A stretch of DNA of 64,000 nt, from the NCBI GenBank assembly GCA_039822105.1, contig JBCBMW010000003.1, positions 1-64,000 on the forward strand. The letters are read 5' to 3'. Made by a program: the position numbers and the translations under genes. A model generated the notes under the pieces. That model searched no databases, was not told the DNA's origin, and saw only the letters and a program-made list of their open reading frames with translations. How positions within the stretch are numbered: the first letter of the stretch is position 1; every line of letters begins with the position of its first letter. The stretch comes from Parvularcula sp039822105. GTDB taxonomy: Bacteria > Pseudomonadota > Alphaproteobacteria > Caulobacterales > Parvularculaceae. This document shows, piece by piece, positions 7,425 to 15,867 of the stretch.

Positions 7425-10295
7425 TCACGACTTGTGAAAGGCCCTTTGCCACCAACCGGCGCGTCGCGGTGTCTTCGCGGCAGGTTCCGGCGCGACGGTG
7501 GATGCAGCGGCTGGAACAGCAGCTTCTTCTTCTTCAGGGGCTTCCGCCGGTGCCGTGTCGACCTCCGGTTCGGGTGCCTCCGCGACGGTCACCTCTGCCA
7601 CTAGTTCTGCGGTGTCTTCAGGTTCGGAGGCAGCGTCCGCGCCATTTCCGTCGTGAGCAGCAGCCTCAGGTATGTCAGATACCTCGTCTACAGCGACGAC
7701 ATCGCCTTCCTCGCCGTTATCCGCACCGTCTGCGCTCGCAGCATCCGTCGCTTCGGTTCCGTCGCGCGAGCGGCGGTTGCGTCGACCGCCGCGGCGTCCC
7801 CGGCGGCGTTTTCGGCGAGGCTCGCCGTCGCCATCTTCTGTCTCTGCTCCAGCTTCTGAGGCCTCAGCCTCCTCGTCGCTTTCGCTTGATGCCTCATCAT
7901 CCGATGAGCTTTCGAGATTGTCCTCGCCCTCGTCTGACCGGCCTTCGCTGCCGCGACGCCGGCGCCGCCGACGGCGCCGCTTTGGCTTATCATCGCCCGA
8001 AGCGTCATCATCATTTGTGTCGGCGCTTGCGTTGTCCTCACCAGGGAGTTCCGGAGCATCAAGATCCGACAGCGGAGCATCATCGCCAACAACGTCGCGA
8101 AGGGTCGCCGTTTCGCTTGGCGTGCCTGACCCATCGACCTCGTACTGATCACCAAATTTAGAGCTGTCAGCAAGGATGTTGGTTTTGATGCCGTAGGTCG
8201 CTTCCATCCGCTCCAGCCAAGCGCGCTTGGTGTTGAGAACGTAAAGCGCAACATCCGTGGACGTCTTGACCGTGATCAGACCGTTTTTGCCCTGGGCGGC
8301 AAGGCCCTCGGCTGCACGCAGCACACGGACGGCCGCCATCTCGTGGCTGCGAACGACACCGGCGCCCGCGCAAACAGGGCAGGTCTGGGTCGTGCCATCC
8401 ACAATGCCGGAACGGCGACGCTGGCGCGACATTTCCATCAGGCCAAAGCCGGAGATGTTGCCGATCTGTGTCCGTGCACGATCGTTCTTCATCGCCTCTT
8501 TGAACTTCTTCTCGACCGTCCGGTTGTTCCGGTTCTCTTCCATATCGATGAAGTCGATGACGATCAGGCCCGCAAGGTCGCGCAGGCGGCACTGGCGCGC
8601 CACTTCCACCGCGGCCTCGGAATTGGTCTTAAGCGCGGTCGCCTCAACGTTCCGCTCTTTGGTCGCTTTGCCCGAGTTCACGTCGATCGAGACGAGAGCT
8701 TCTGTCTGCTGAATAACGAGATAGCCGCCAGACTTCAGCTGCACGACCGGCTGATACATCTGGTCGAGTTGCTCTTCGACCTTATGTTTCAGGAAGATAG
8801 GGATGTCGCCCTTGTACCGTTGCACGTTTTTCGCGTGGCTCGGCATGAGCATCTTCATGAAGTCTTTGGCTTCGCGGTAGCCTTCCTCGCCCTGGACCTG
8901 GATCTCGCCGGTGTCCTTGTCGTAGAGGTCGCGAATGGCCCGTTTGATCAGGCTAGCTTCTTCATAGATGAGGCAGGGCGCAACGCTCTCGAGCGTCCGT
9001 TCACGGATCGTCTCCCAGAGCCGTAGGAGATAGTCATAGTCCCGCTTAATCTCCGTCTTGGTCCGTTTCGCGCCAGCGGTCCGGATGATGAGCCCCATGT
9101 TTGGCGCGATGTCGAGCTCCGCCATCGATTTCTTCAGGCGCTTGCGGTCACCTTGTGAGGTGATTTTGCGGCTGATGCCGCCGCCGCGCGCGGTGTTCGG
9201 CATCAACACGCCGTAACGGCCAGCAAGGGAGAGATAAGTCGTGACCGCGGCGCCTTTGTTGCCGCGCTCTTCTTTGACGACCTGGACCAGCATGATCTGC
9301 CGGCGCTTGATCACCTCTTGGATCTTGTACGCGCGCAGCAGGCGGTTGCGGTCGCGCTTGGCTTGTTCGTACTCGGCGCGAAGGGCGGCGAGTTCCTCGT
9401 CCACTGGGTCGGCTTCAGCTGCTGTTTCAGCTTCGCTGGTTTCTGCCTCATCGGTAGCCTCGTTATCAGCTTCCGCTGTGTCGTCGTCGCTCGAAGCTTC
9501 GGCGACTGGTGCTTCGCTGATGGCTGGCTCGTCCGTCTCTTCAGCCTCAGGCGCGTCGTCGGCGTCGGCTGTCAGCTCGGTCTCGCTGGAGTCCGTATCT
9601 TCAGTTTCTGGTTCGACGTCGGCTTCGTCGCTGACGTGTGTTTCACGCTCATCGTGGTCGAGGCCGATCGTGCCTTTCGGCTCGTCTTCGTCATCGTTGC
9701 TGTCGTCGTCAGACGATGTCCATGCAGGCTCAGACTCGTCGTCCTCGCCAGCCTCAGCGGAAGCCTCGGCCGCGTCTTCGGCTGGTTCGTCGTTGGCATC
9801 CGCTGCTGCTTCCACCGCAGGAGCGTCTCCGAGGGTGTCGATCAGGCCTTTGGGGTCGTCTTCGCCCGATGCGTCGTCGTCATCGTCAGATGAGCCCTCG
9901 GCGTCAGCGTCGGGCTGGTCGTCAGCACTGCCGCGCAGATCGTCCTCATCATCAGGATCGAGGTCATCGTCCTGGTCGCGCTCGGCGAGTTTCTTTGCGA
10001 GCTCGACCTCAAGCGCTTCGGCTTTGCGCAGCACTTCGCGGTCCGCCACCGGGATCTGGTAGTAGTCCGGGTGGATCTCGCCAAATGCCAAAAAGCCATG
10101 GCGATTGCCGCCATACTCAATGAAGGCTGCCTGGAGGCTCGGTTCGACCCGCGTCACGCGAGCCAGATAAATGTTTCCGCGTAGAGGTTTACGGGAAGCG
10201 TACTCGAAGTCGAAGTCTTCGACCTTGCCACCTTGAGTGACGGCAACGCGCGTCTCCTCCCGGTGGTAAGCGTCGATAAGCATAGTCTTGGGCAT
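7425..10295 (-). CDS. rne: Ribonuclease E
   Basis: Endoribonuclease that starts mRNA decay and matures structured RNAs; scaffold of the RNA degradosome. The 956 residues open with MPKTMLIDAYHREETRVAV and the first half of the S1 domain (about 35-85), then an Asp/Glu/Ser-rich insert of roughly 200 residues (about 105-310), then the rest of the S1/catalytic region. The two magnesium-binding Asp residues sit in SIDVNSGKATKERN and VIDFIDMEEN. The Zn-link is TCPVCAGAG. The C-terminal part alternates Arg-rich patches (RNA binding) and acidic stretches and ends in RRAGWWQRAFHKS; a GWW tail is the PNPase-binding element in Caulobacter RNase E. The ATG at 10295 has GGAG 7 bases upstream. An acidic S1 insert is known for alphaproteobacteria. 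Confidence 0.96.
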   Translation of the reverse strand: MPKTMLIDAYHREETRVAVTQGGKVEDFDFEYASRKPLRGNIYLARVTRVEPSLQAAFIEYGGNRHGFLAFGEIHPDYYQIPVADREVLRKAEALEVELAKKLAERDQDDDLDPDDEDDLRGSADDQPDADAEGSSDDDDDASGEDDPKGLIDTLGDAPAVEAAADANDEPAEDAAEASAEAGEDDESEPAWTSSDDDSNDDEDEPKGTIGLDHDERETHVSDEADVEPETEDTDSSETELTADADDAPEAEETDEPAISEAPVAEASSDDDTAEADNEATDEAETSEAETAAEADPVDEELAALRAEYEQAKRDRNRLLRAYKIQEVIKRRQIMLVQVVKEERGNKGAAVTTYLSLAGRYGVLMPNTARGGGISRKITSQGDRKRLKKSMAELDIAPNMGLIIRTAGAKRTKTEIKRDYDYLLRLWETIRERTLESVAPCLIYEEASLIKRAIRDLYDKDTGEIQVQGEEGYREAKDFMKMLMPSHAKNVQRYKGDIPIFLKHKVEEQLDQMYQPVVQLKSGGYLVIQQTEALVSIDVNSGKATKERNVEATALKTNSEAAVEVARQCRLRDLAGLIVIDFIDMEENRNNRTVEKKFKEAMKNDRARTQIGNISGFGLMEMSRQRRRSGIVDGTTQTCPVCAGAGVVRSHEMAAVRVLRAAEGLAAQGKNGLITVKTSTDVALYVLNTKRAWLERMEATYGIKTNILADSSKFGDQYEVDGSGTPSETATLRDVVGDDAPLSDLDAPELPGEDNASADTNDDDASGDDKPKRRRRRRRRRGSEGRSDEGEDNLESSSDDEASSESDEEAEASEAGAETEDGDGEPRRKRRRGRRGGRRNRRSRDGTEATDAASADGADNGEEGDVVAVDEVSDIPEAAAHDGNGADAASEPEDTAELVAEVTVAEAPEPEVDTAPAEAPEEEEAAVPAAASTVAPEPAAKTPRRAGWWQRAFHKS

Positions 10296-10754
10296 TGATT
10301 ACTCCGCGGCTGCGGCGATGCGCCGGGCCAGCCGTGTCTTGTGAATGGGGTTCGGCGAGGCCTGCCGCAGAGCGTCCGGTCCCTTGGGGACAAACGGCGC
10401 TATGGAATGCGGTCGAGGCCATCACGTATCTTTCTGATGCGCGTCGGACGGCTTTGTCCTTCGGCGCTATTGGGTCGCGGCACCGGCTGAGCGGCACCTT
10501 CCGGTGTTTTCATGTCGCCGGCGGTGGAAGGGCCAGGCATGGAGACGGAAAACGGCGCCTCTCAAGGCGCTAACCGGTGCTGGGATCGTTCCCAGCGGCT
10601 CCGTCTCAACGCCGACGTGATAACCTTTGCGCCACTTCCCGATGAACTTCAAGAATGCTGCAGTGCCAAGGCTGCCTACGAATCGGGCAAAGTGCTTAAC
10701 GCTGCATTAAGCCTGATCGTGGCAGCGACGGGGTTGAACCCCCGAGGAGATTTG
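10296..10754. other. 459-bp divergent region between rne and the amidase gene
   Basis: No gene supported. The amidase frame is open back to 10512, but the extra 81 codons have no membrane or domain character and precede an excellent signal peptide, so they are read as untranslated. The region must hold both promoters. It contains an exact CtrA-type box (10696-10710), a GANTC site at 10680-10684, and a small hairpin GGGGT-TGA-ACCCC (10730-10742) directly before the GAGGAG ribosome site of the amidase. On the rne side more than 250 bases could form a long leader, as is usual for self-regulated rne genes; no conserved structure was recognised. Confidence 0.5.
10696..10710. promoter_or_regulatory. 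CtrA-type binding box upstream of the amidase gene
   Basis: TTAACGCTGCATTAA is an exact match to TTAA-N7-TTAA, the full binding site of the cell-cycle regulator CtrA described in Caulobacter. It ends 44 bases before the amidase ATG at 10755. A GAATC (GANTC, the CcrM methylation site) lies at 10680-10684. Seen directly; binding is inferred. Confidence 0.55.
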
Positions 10755-12071
10755 ATGCGTCGCCTGACCCTGCTTTTCCCGCTGCTTGCGGTTGTGCTGT
10801 GCGGCTTTCTCGCTGTCACAGAGGCGCCAAGCGGTCCGGTCATCGTCAAAGCCATCAGGCTGGGTGAGGACGGGAAGGGGCAGACCCGGCTTGTTCTCGA
10901 TGTGGATGGACGACCAATCTACAGTTTGGGCGCCAAGGGTGCCATCGATCCGGAGATCGTGGTCGAGCTCGAGGGCGTGGATTTCTTGGTTCGTGGAAAC
11001 GGCGCGCAGCCGCAGGCGTCCGGCAGCGTCGAAGGGCGCGGTCATATCAGCCGCGTGAGCTATGCGCCGAACCTGCTTCGGATCAGCCTGCGTCGGCACG
11101 CGCTTCCCACACGCAGTTTCGTTCTTCCGCCGAAAGGCGACATCAAGCACCACCGGCTGGTGATCGATCTGGACGGTGTCGACACGACTGACTTTGCCGA
11201 GGCGGCATCGACCTACGCACCGCGCACCGAGACCCGCTCGCAAGAGACAGTTCTTGCGCAGGTGAAGAGCGTTCCACCTCCGCGTCTCAAGCCACTGCCT
11301 GATCCTTCGATCATCGAGACTGTCCGGGTGAGCCTAGGCAACACGCGTGAGCAAGAGGCCAACACCAAGCCGATCATCGTCCTTGATCCTGGCCATGGCG
11401 GTTACGAACCAGGCGCAATCGGTGTGGCGAACACCAAAGAGAAGGACGTGACCCTGGCCTATGCCAAGGATCTCAAGCGGACGCTTGAGCGGCGCGGCTA
11501 TGATGTTCGCCTGACGCGTTCGGACGATAGCTATGTGATGCATGGCGACCGCATTCAGCTGGCCCGCAGCCAGGGCGCGGATCTCTTCATGTCGATCCAC
11601 GCCGACAGCCACGAAGACCACAGTCTGCGCGGTGCATCGGTTTACACGCTTTCGGACCGCCGGTCGGACCGCATGGCCAGCGAAATGCGCGAGGACGGGG
11701 ATTTCGTCCTCTTCGATGTGGAGATTTCGAGCGACGATGGGGTCGGGGACATCCTTCTCGATCTTGCCCAGTCGAACGCGCGGCAGAGCTCCGACCGTCT
11801 GGCGGATGCCTTGGTCAAGTCGATGGGCACCACCATGCCGCTCTTGAAGAATCCGAAACGGCGCGGGGCGTTGCTCGTCCTGCTCTCGCCCGATGTGCCT
11901 GCGGTGCTGGTTGAACTCGCCTTTTTGTCGAACCCGCGGGACGAGGCGAACCTGAACAATGCGACATGGCGGCGGCGGTCAGTCGGCTCGATCGCTGACG
12001 GCATCGATGACTACTTCGATGCGGTCGGACTTGAGACCCGCCTCGCTGGCGGCACAAGCCGCTCCGGATGA
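10755..12071 (+). CDS. N-acetylmuramoyl-L-alanine amidase (AmiC-like)
   Basis: Periplasmic zinc amidase that cuts the stem peptide from peptidoglycan glycan strands, needed to split daughter cells. About 438 residues from ATG 10755: signal peptide MRRLTLLFPLLAVVLCGFLA, an AMIN-type beta domain (about 25-150), a Pro-rich linker, then Amidase_3 from about 205. The zinc and catalytic residues are in IVLDPGHGG (H214), the Glu of NTKEKDVTLA, SIHADS (His) and VLVELAFLSN (Glu). An insert with YTLSDRRSDRMA is typical of the AmiABC group. GAGGAG lies 5 bases before the ATG. Its stop overlaps the start of the next gene (ATGA), so it heads an operon with the TPR lipoprotein and ispE. Confidence 0.93.
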   Translation: MRRLTLLFPLLAVVLCGFLAVTEAPSGPVIVKAIRLGEDGKGQTRLVLDVDGRPIYSLGAKGAIDPEIVVELEGVDFLVRGNGAQPQASGSVEGRGHISRVSYAPNLLRISLRRHALPTRSFVLPPKGDIKHHRLVIDLDGVDTTDFAEAASTYAPRTETRSQETVLAQVKSVPPPRLKPLPDPSIIETVRVSLGNTREQEANTKPIIVLDPGHGGYEPGAIGVANTKEKDVTLAYAKDLKRTLERRGYDVRLTRSDDSYVMHGDRIQLARSQGADLFMSIHADSHEDHSLRGASVYTLSDRRSDRMASEMREDGDFVLFDVEISSDDGVGDILLDLAQSNARQSSDRLADALVKSMGTTMPLLKNPKRRGALLVLLSPDVPAVLVELAFLSNPRDEANLNNATWRRRSVGSIADGIDDYFDAVGLETRLAGGTSRSG

Positions 12072-13951
12072 CATTGAGCCGGACGGCGGTCCGTGCGAGA
12101 CGCGCTGTCATGAGGTTGCTCTTGTTCCTTTCTTCCCGGCTGTTTGTTGTGGTGGCCGCCATTTCGCTTGCGGCCTGCGGTAGTGTTGGTGGCGGGTCTG
12201 GGCTCAACCTGGGACCCGACCAACCGTCGCTCTCTGGTTCTTATCTTCAGGGCCGGTTTGCCGCACAAGACTTCGATATTCCGCGTGCTGAGCAAGCTTT
12301 TGTCGATGTCGCCCGCAGGCTTCCTGGCCCCGAGGGCAGCCGGACCGCGTTCATCTATGCGCTCGCCTCAGGCTCCAGCGCGGATGCTGAGCAGCAGGCC
12401 CGCGTGGTGCTTGCCACGGATAGAGGGGACGCGGACGATGATTTCGGTGTGCAGAGGGATCTGCCGCGCCTGACCCTAGCCGCCATCGCTATGCGGGAAC
12501 GCGACCCCGAACAGGCGCTGGAGCTCTTGCAACAAGATGATCTGAGTTCGTCCTTGTCGCGCTCTCTCGCCGTGCTTCTGCGCTCCGCGGCGCTTTACGA
12601 GGCCGAAGGTCCCGAGGCGGCGATTGCAACGCTGAGTGAGCAGGAGAGCGGCACGTTTAACGCCCTGGTCCCGCAGCACGTCGCATTGATGATGACGATG
12701 GAAGACCAGCCGCGCCGGGCCGAGGCTGCCTTCCGGCAAGCGCTGGGCGGTGCGCGTGCTGACATTGCGGCGCTCGGTTACGCCCGTTTCTTAGAAGATG
12801 AGGGGCGCGGGGACGAAGCAAGCGCGATTTACGTGCGGATGACCCAGGACGCGGGTCTTTTCACCCGCGCTGGCCGCATGGGTCTTGAGCGGATCGGCGA
12901 AATGGAAGGCCAGCAGCGCAGCTTCCGCCGTGCAGCGATGAGGTCGCCGCGGCTCGCAGAGAACGGCTACGATCTCTTCGCCCTTGCGCTTGAGAACTAC
13001 GCTTGGCTCGGGTTTGAGCAGGCGATGCAAACGCCGACGGGTGATCGCTTTGCGGTGGAGCGGCGTCGTTCGGCGCTCGTCGTTCCTTTGGCCCTCTCGA
13101 ACCTGGCCCGTGAGACGAGCCGCGATCGCGCTGTGGCCAACTATCTCTCGGCGCTGATTGTCAGCATGTTCGATAATCCTGAAGACGCGCTTGAGATCGC
13201 GTCCGGCGTGCCGCCTTCATCCTGGCTCTATGAATACGCACGCCTCGAAGTGGCCGACTCGTTGCGGCAAAGCGATGACACTGACGCTGCGATCAAGTCG
13301 CTGCGGCAGGATTTGAAGCGCGATCCTGGTTCGCCGCAAATGGCGCTCCAGCTCCATGGATATCTTCTGCAGGCAGAGCGTTACAAGGAAGCCGAAGATG
13401 CTGCCGATATGGCCATCGCGGCGGCGGAAGCTCTCGATGTTCTTCCCTCGTCGCTGTGGCGCTACTACTTCGCCCGCGGCGCAGGCCGTATTGAGGCGGA
13501 TGTATGGGAAGGTGGCCGCGATGATCTCGAGAACGCCCTTCGTCTGTCCTCAGATGAACCCATTGTTCTTAATCACTTGGGCTACAGCTATGTTGAGCGC
13601 GGCCTTCAGCTCGAACGGGCCTTCGGGATGATCGAGCGCGCCCTCGAGATCGACCCGAACAATGGCGCCATCGTTGACAGCCTCGGCTGGGCCCACTTCC
13701 AGCAGGGCAATTTCGATGCGGCGATCGTTCAGCTTGAGCGCGCAGTGGAGCTTCAGCCCGCAGATGCGGTGATCACGGATCATCTCGGCGACGCTTACTA
13801 CGCCGTCGGCCGTCAGCGGGACGCGCGCTATGAGTGGCAGCGTGTCCTGACCTTAGAAGACGCTGATGAAGCGTTGCGCCAAGAGGTGACGGCCAAGCTC
13901 GCCGGCGACACGAGCGGCGTTTTGCCCGATGCGGAGAGGGACGGGTCGTGA
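12068..13951 (+). CDS. TPR-repeat lipoprotein
   Basis: Up to 627 residues. ATG 12068 overlaps the amidase stop; ATG 12110 gives a tidier lipoprotein signal (MRLLLFLSSRL..., ending SLAAC). After a Gly/Ser linker the chain is almost all helical TPR-like repeats: early ones around PRAEQAFVDVARRLPG, and clear TPRs near the C terminus (NHLGYSYVERGLQLERAFGM, VDSLGWAHFQQGNFDAAIVQ, DHLGDAYYAVGRQRDARYEW). It probably sits on the inner face of the outer membrane or in the periplasm as a scaffold; its position between a division amidase and ispE suggests an envelope role, but partners are unknown. Confidence 0.9.
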   Translation: MTLSRTAVRARRAVMRLLLFLSSRLFVVVAAISLAACGSVGGGSGLNLGPDQPSLSGSYLQGRFAAQDFDIPRAEQAFVDVARRLPGPEGSRTAFIYALASGSSADAEQQARVVLATDRGDADDDFGVQRDLPRLTLAAIAMRERDPEQALELLQQDDLSSSLSRSLAVLLRSAALYEAEGPEAAIATLSEQESGTFNALVPQHVALMMTMEDQPRRAEAAFRQALGGARADIAALGYARFLEDEGRGDEASAIYVRMTQDAGLFTRAGRMGLERIGEMEGQQRSFRRAAMRSPRLAENGYDLFALALENYAWLGFEQAMQTPTGDRFAVERRRSALVVPLALSNLARETSRDRAVANYLSALIVSMFDNPEDALEIASGVPPSSWLYEYARLEVADSLRQSDDTDAAIKSLRQDLKRDPGSPQMALQLHGYLLQAERYKEAEDAADMAIAAAEALDVLPSSLWRYYFARGAGRIEADVWEGGRDDLENALRLSSDEPIVLNHLGYSYVERGLQLERAFGMIERALEIDPNNGAIVDSLGWAHFQQGNFDAAIVQLERAVELQPADAVITDHLGDAYYAVGRQRDARYEWQRVLTLEDADEALRQEVTAKLAGDTSGVLPDAERDGS

Positions 13952-14808
13952 CCGCGACGATCTTTGCCCCGATCAAAATCAACATCGCTCTTCATGTCGG
14001 CCCTCTTCAGCCCGACGGCTATCACCCGGTTGATACGCTGTGCGTCTTTCCTGCGATCGGCGATATCCTGACCTATGAGCGGGAAGGGGATCCAGGGATC
14101 GATTTTGCTGGACCCTTTGCTGGGCCTCTTCTGGGGGAAGACACGAACACGAACCTCGTCTGGAAGGCTTTCTCCGTTCTGGGGGTGGAGCCTGAGGGAC
14201 GGTTCTTCCTGACCAAAACGACGCCTGTGGCCTCGGGGGTTGGCGCAGGGACCGCAGACGGCGCTGCTGCCATGCTGCTGCTCAACGACGTCTTGGGACT
14301 TGGTCTTGATGCCGATGAATTGATCGCGCGTGCGATCGGCCTTGGGGCTGATGGTCCCGTGTGCATGGCGGCGCAGATCGGCCGCGGCGGGCTTTGGCGC
14401 GCCCAAGGGATCGGCGAGCGTGTCCGGTTTGAGGGACAGGTCGAGCCGCGGGCTATGGTGGTTGCCAATCCTGGCTTTCTTGTGCCCACAGGCGGCGTCT
14501 TCCGCGCCTTTGATGCTCAGCCGCCGGAAGCCCTAGCGCCCGCACGGAGGCTGAAGGGCGAGGCCCTAGAGGCGACCCTTGCGGCCACACGCAACGACCT
14601 TGAGGCGCCCGCGATGGCCCTGCGCCCAGCGATTGCGTCGTTGAAAGACGAGATGTCGGTCCATCCCGGTGCGACGGCGGTGCGGATGTCCGGTTCCGGC
14701 GCGACTTGCTACACACTTCATACGAGTATCGCGTCGGCCGAGCGTTCGGCGCGGGTCTTGAGGCGCCAAGGTCACTGGGCCGAGGCCAGCATGTTGTTGT
14801 CGGGGTAG
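13948..14808 (+). CDS. ispE: 4-diphosphocytidyl-2-C-methyl-D-erythritol kinase
   Basis: GHMP kinase of the MEP isoprenoid pathway; phosphorylates CDP-methylerythritol. The 286 residues match the family. N-terminal APIKINIALHV with DGYHPVDTL, the ATP loop PVASGVGAGTADGAA (about 91-105), LGADGPVCM with the catalytic Asp, and a C-terminal MSGSGATCYTL are all there. The ATP loop is unusual: GVGAGTADGAA where most homologues have GLGGGSSDAA-like residues, and LGADGPV where LGADVPV is normal. GTG 13948 overlaps the stop of the TPR gene (GTGA), implying coupling. Confidence 0.92.
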   Translation: MTATIFAPIKINIALHVGPLQPDGYHPVDTLCVFPAIGDILTYEREGDPGIDFAGPFAGPLLGEDTNTNLVWKAFSVLGVEPEGRFFLTKTTPVASGVGAGTADGAAAMLLLNDVLGLGLDADELIARAIGLGADGPVCMAAQIGRGGLWRAQGIGERVRFEGQVEPRAMVVANPGFLVPTGGVFRAFDAQPPEALAPARRLKGEALEATLAATRNDLEAPAMALRPAIASLKDEMSVHPGATAVRMSGSGATCYTLHTSIASAERSARVLRRQGHWAEASMLLSG

Positions 14809-14826
14809 GAACGAACAGGGGTACTG

Positions 14827-15867
14827 ATGGGGATGGTCTCGTCTGATGTGACACTCGGCCTTGCTGCCGCGCTCGTTGCTGCCATGCTGACCTATGCCTT
14901 TTGCCAGATCGCGATCCGTCAGCGGCTCGTCCTGGACGAGGTGTCAGCGCGGTCGAACCATCAGATCCCAACCCCGCGGCTTGGCGGTGCTGGTGTTATG
15001 ATCGGCTTTGCTGCCGCGGCTGCGATCATGATGGGCGCAAGTCTCATCAGTTCAGAGATGATTCCGCTCATTATGCTGACCTTTGCTGCGGGGATCATCG
15101 GTCTCGCGGATGATCTGACGACCGTGTCGGCCGGTGCGAAGCTCCTGATGCTCGCCGTTCTTTCGGGATTTGCGGCCGTGGTTTTGGGACCAGTCTCGCA
15201 GGTTCCGATCCCATTTGTCGGTTGGGTCGAGCTCTCGCCGAACATGGGGATGGCGCTTGGCGCTTTTTGGCTCTTGGCGATCGTCAATGTCGTGAACTTC
15301 ATGGACGGCCTCAACGGACTGATCGGCACGGCTGTGGTCCTTGTCGTGGTCAATATGGGACTGATCATGGGCGGCGAGCTTGGCTGGTTGGTGCTGGCCG
15401 TTGAGGCGGGGGTGATCGGTTTCCTCGCGTGCAACGCGTTCAGCGGCCGGATTTTTCTTGGCGATGCGGGGAGCCTGTCTCTTGGTTTTCTTCTCGGTGC
15501 CTTGCCTTTGGTGGCTGACGGGGAGGGGCGGGTCTTTTGGCTGACCCCGCTCGTGGCCCTGCCGCTGATCGCGGATGTCGCCGTGACGTTGGTCGTCCGC
15601 GCCCGCCGCGGCGCCGCTCTAGCCGAGCCGCACCGGGAGCATCTTTATCAGCGGTTAAAGGCGGCGGGCTGGTCACACCAAGCCGTGTCGCTGGGCCTCG
15701 GCGCGGTGATCGTGCTTGGCGCCTTCATGAGCCGCAACCTCGGGCCCGAGGTGAACGTGACGCCTTCGGCCTATTGGGGTTCAGCCATCGGCCTCGCGGC
15801 CGTTTGGGCGGTTGTGATGCTGGTGATGCGAACGCTCAAGCCGCCCCATGAGGACGAGCCCGCTTAG
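14827..15867 (+). CDS. Glycosyltransferase family 4 (WecA/MraY-like) membrane protein
   Basis: Integral membrane enzyme that moves a sugar-1-phosphate from a UDP-sugar to undecaprenyl phosphate, starting a surface polysaccharide. The 346 residues form about ten transmembrane helices. Diagnostic motifs: GLADDLTTVSAGAKLL with the DD pair, NVVNFMDGLNGL (NxxNxxDG), FLGDAGSLSLGF, and the cytoplasmic His motif PHREHLYQRL near the C terminus, which is WecA-like rather than MraY-like. It follows ispE by 18 bp, so probably shares its transcript. Its stop codon overlaps that of the convergent polyprenyl synthase (TTAG at 15864-15867). Confidence 0.92.
   Translation: MGMVSSDVTLGLAAALVAAMLTYAFCQIAIRQRLVLDEVSARSNHQIPTPRLGGAGVMIGFAAAAAIMMGASLISSEMIPLIMLTFAAGIIGLADDLTTVSAGAKLLMLAVLSGFAAVVLGPVSQVPIPFVGWVELSPNMGMALGAFWLLAIVNVVNFMDGLNGLIGTAVVLVVVNMGLIMGGELGWLVLAVEAGVIGFLACNAFSGRIFLGDAGSLSLGFLLGALPLVADGEGRVFWLTPLVALPLIADVAVTLVVRARRGAALAEPHREHLYQRLKAAGWSHQAVSLGLGAVIVLGAFMSRNLGPEVNVTPSAYWGSAIGLAAVWAVVMLVMRTLKPPHEDEPA

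Noticed and set aside
9241..10062. 273-codon Ser/Ala-rich plus-strand frame opposite rne
   Set aside because: It is the reverse complement of the GAC/GAG/GCC-rich acidic insert of RNase E; a product of almost only Ser and Ala, with no ribosome site, is a shadow of that codon bias.
10729..10743. GGGGTTGAACCCCC, tRNA T-arm-like
   Set aside because: No matching acceptor, D or anticodon arms on either side; just a small hairpin before a ribosome site.
10512..10754. 81-codon N-terminal extension of the amidase
   Set aside because: Ends at a perfect signal-peptide start with GAGGAG; the extension would bury the signal and overlap the CtrA-type box.
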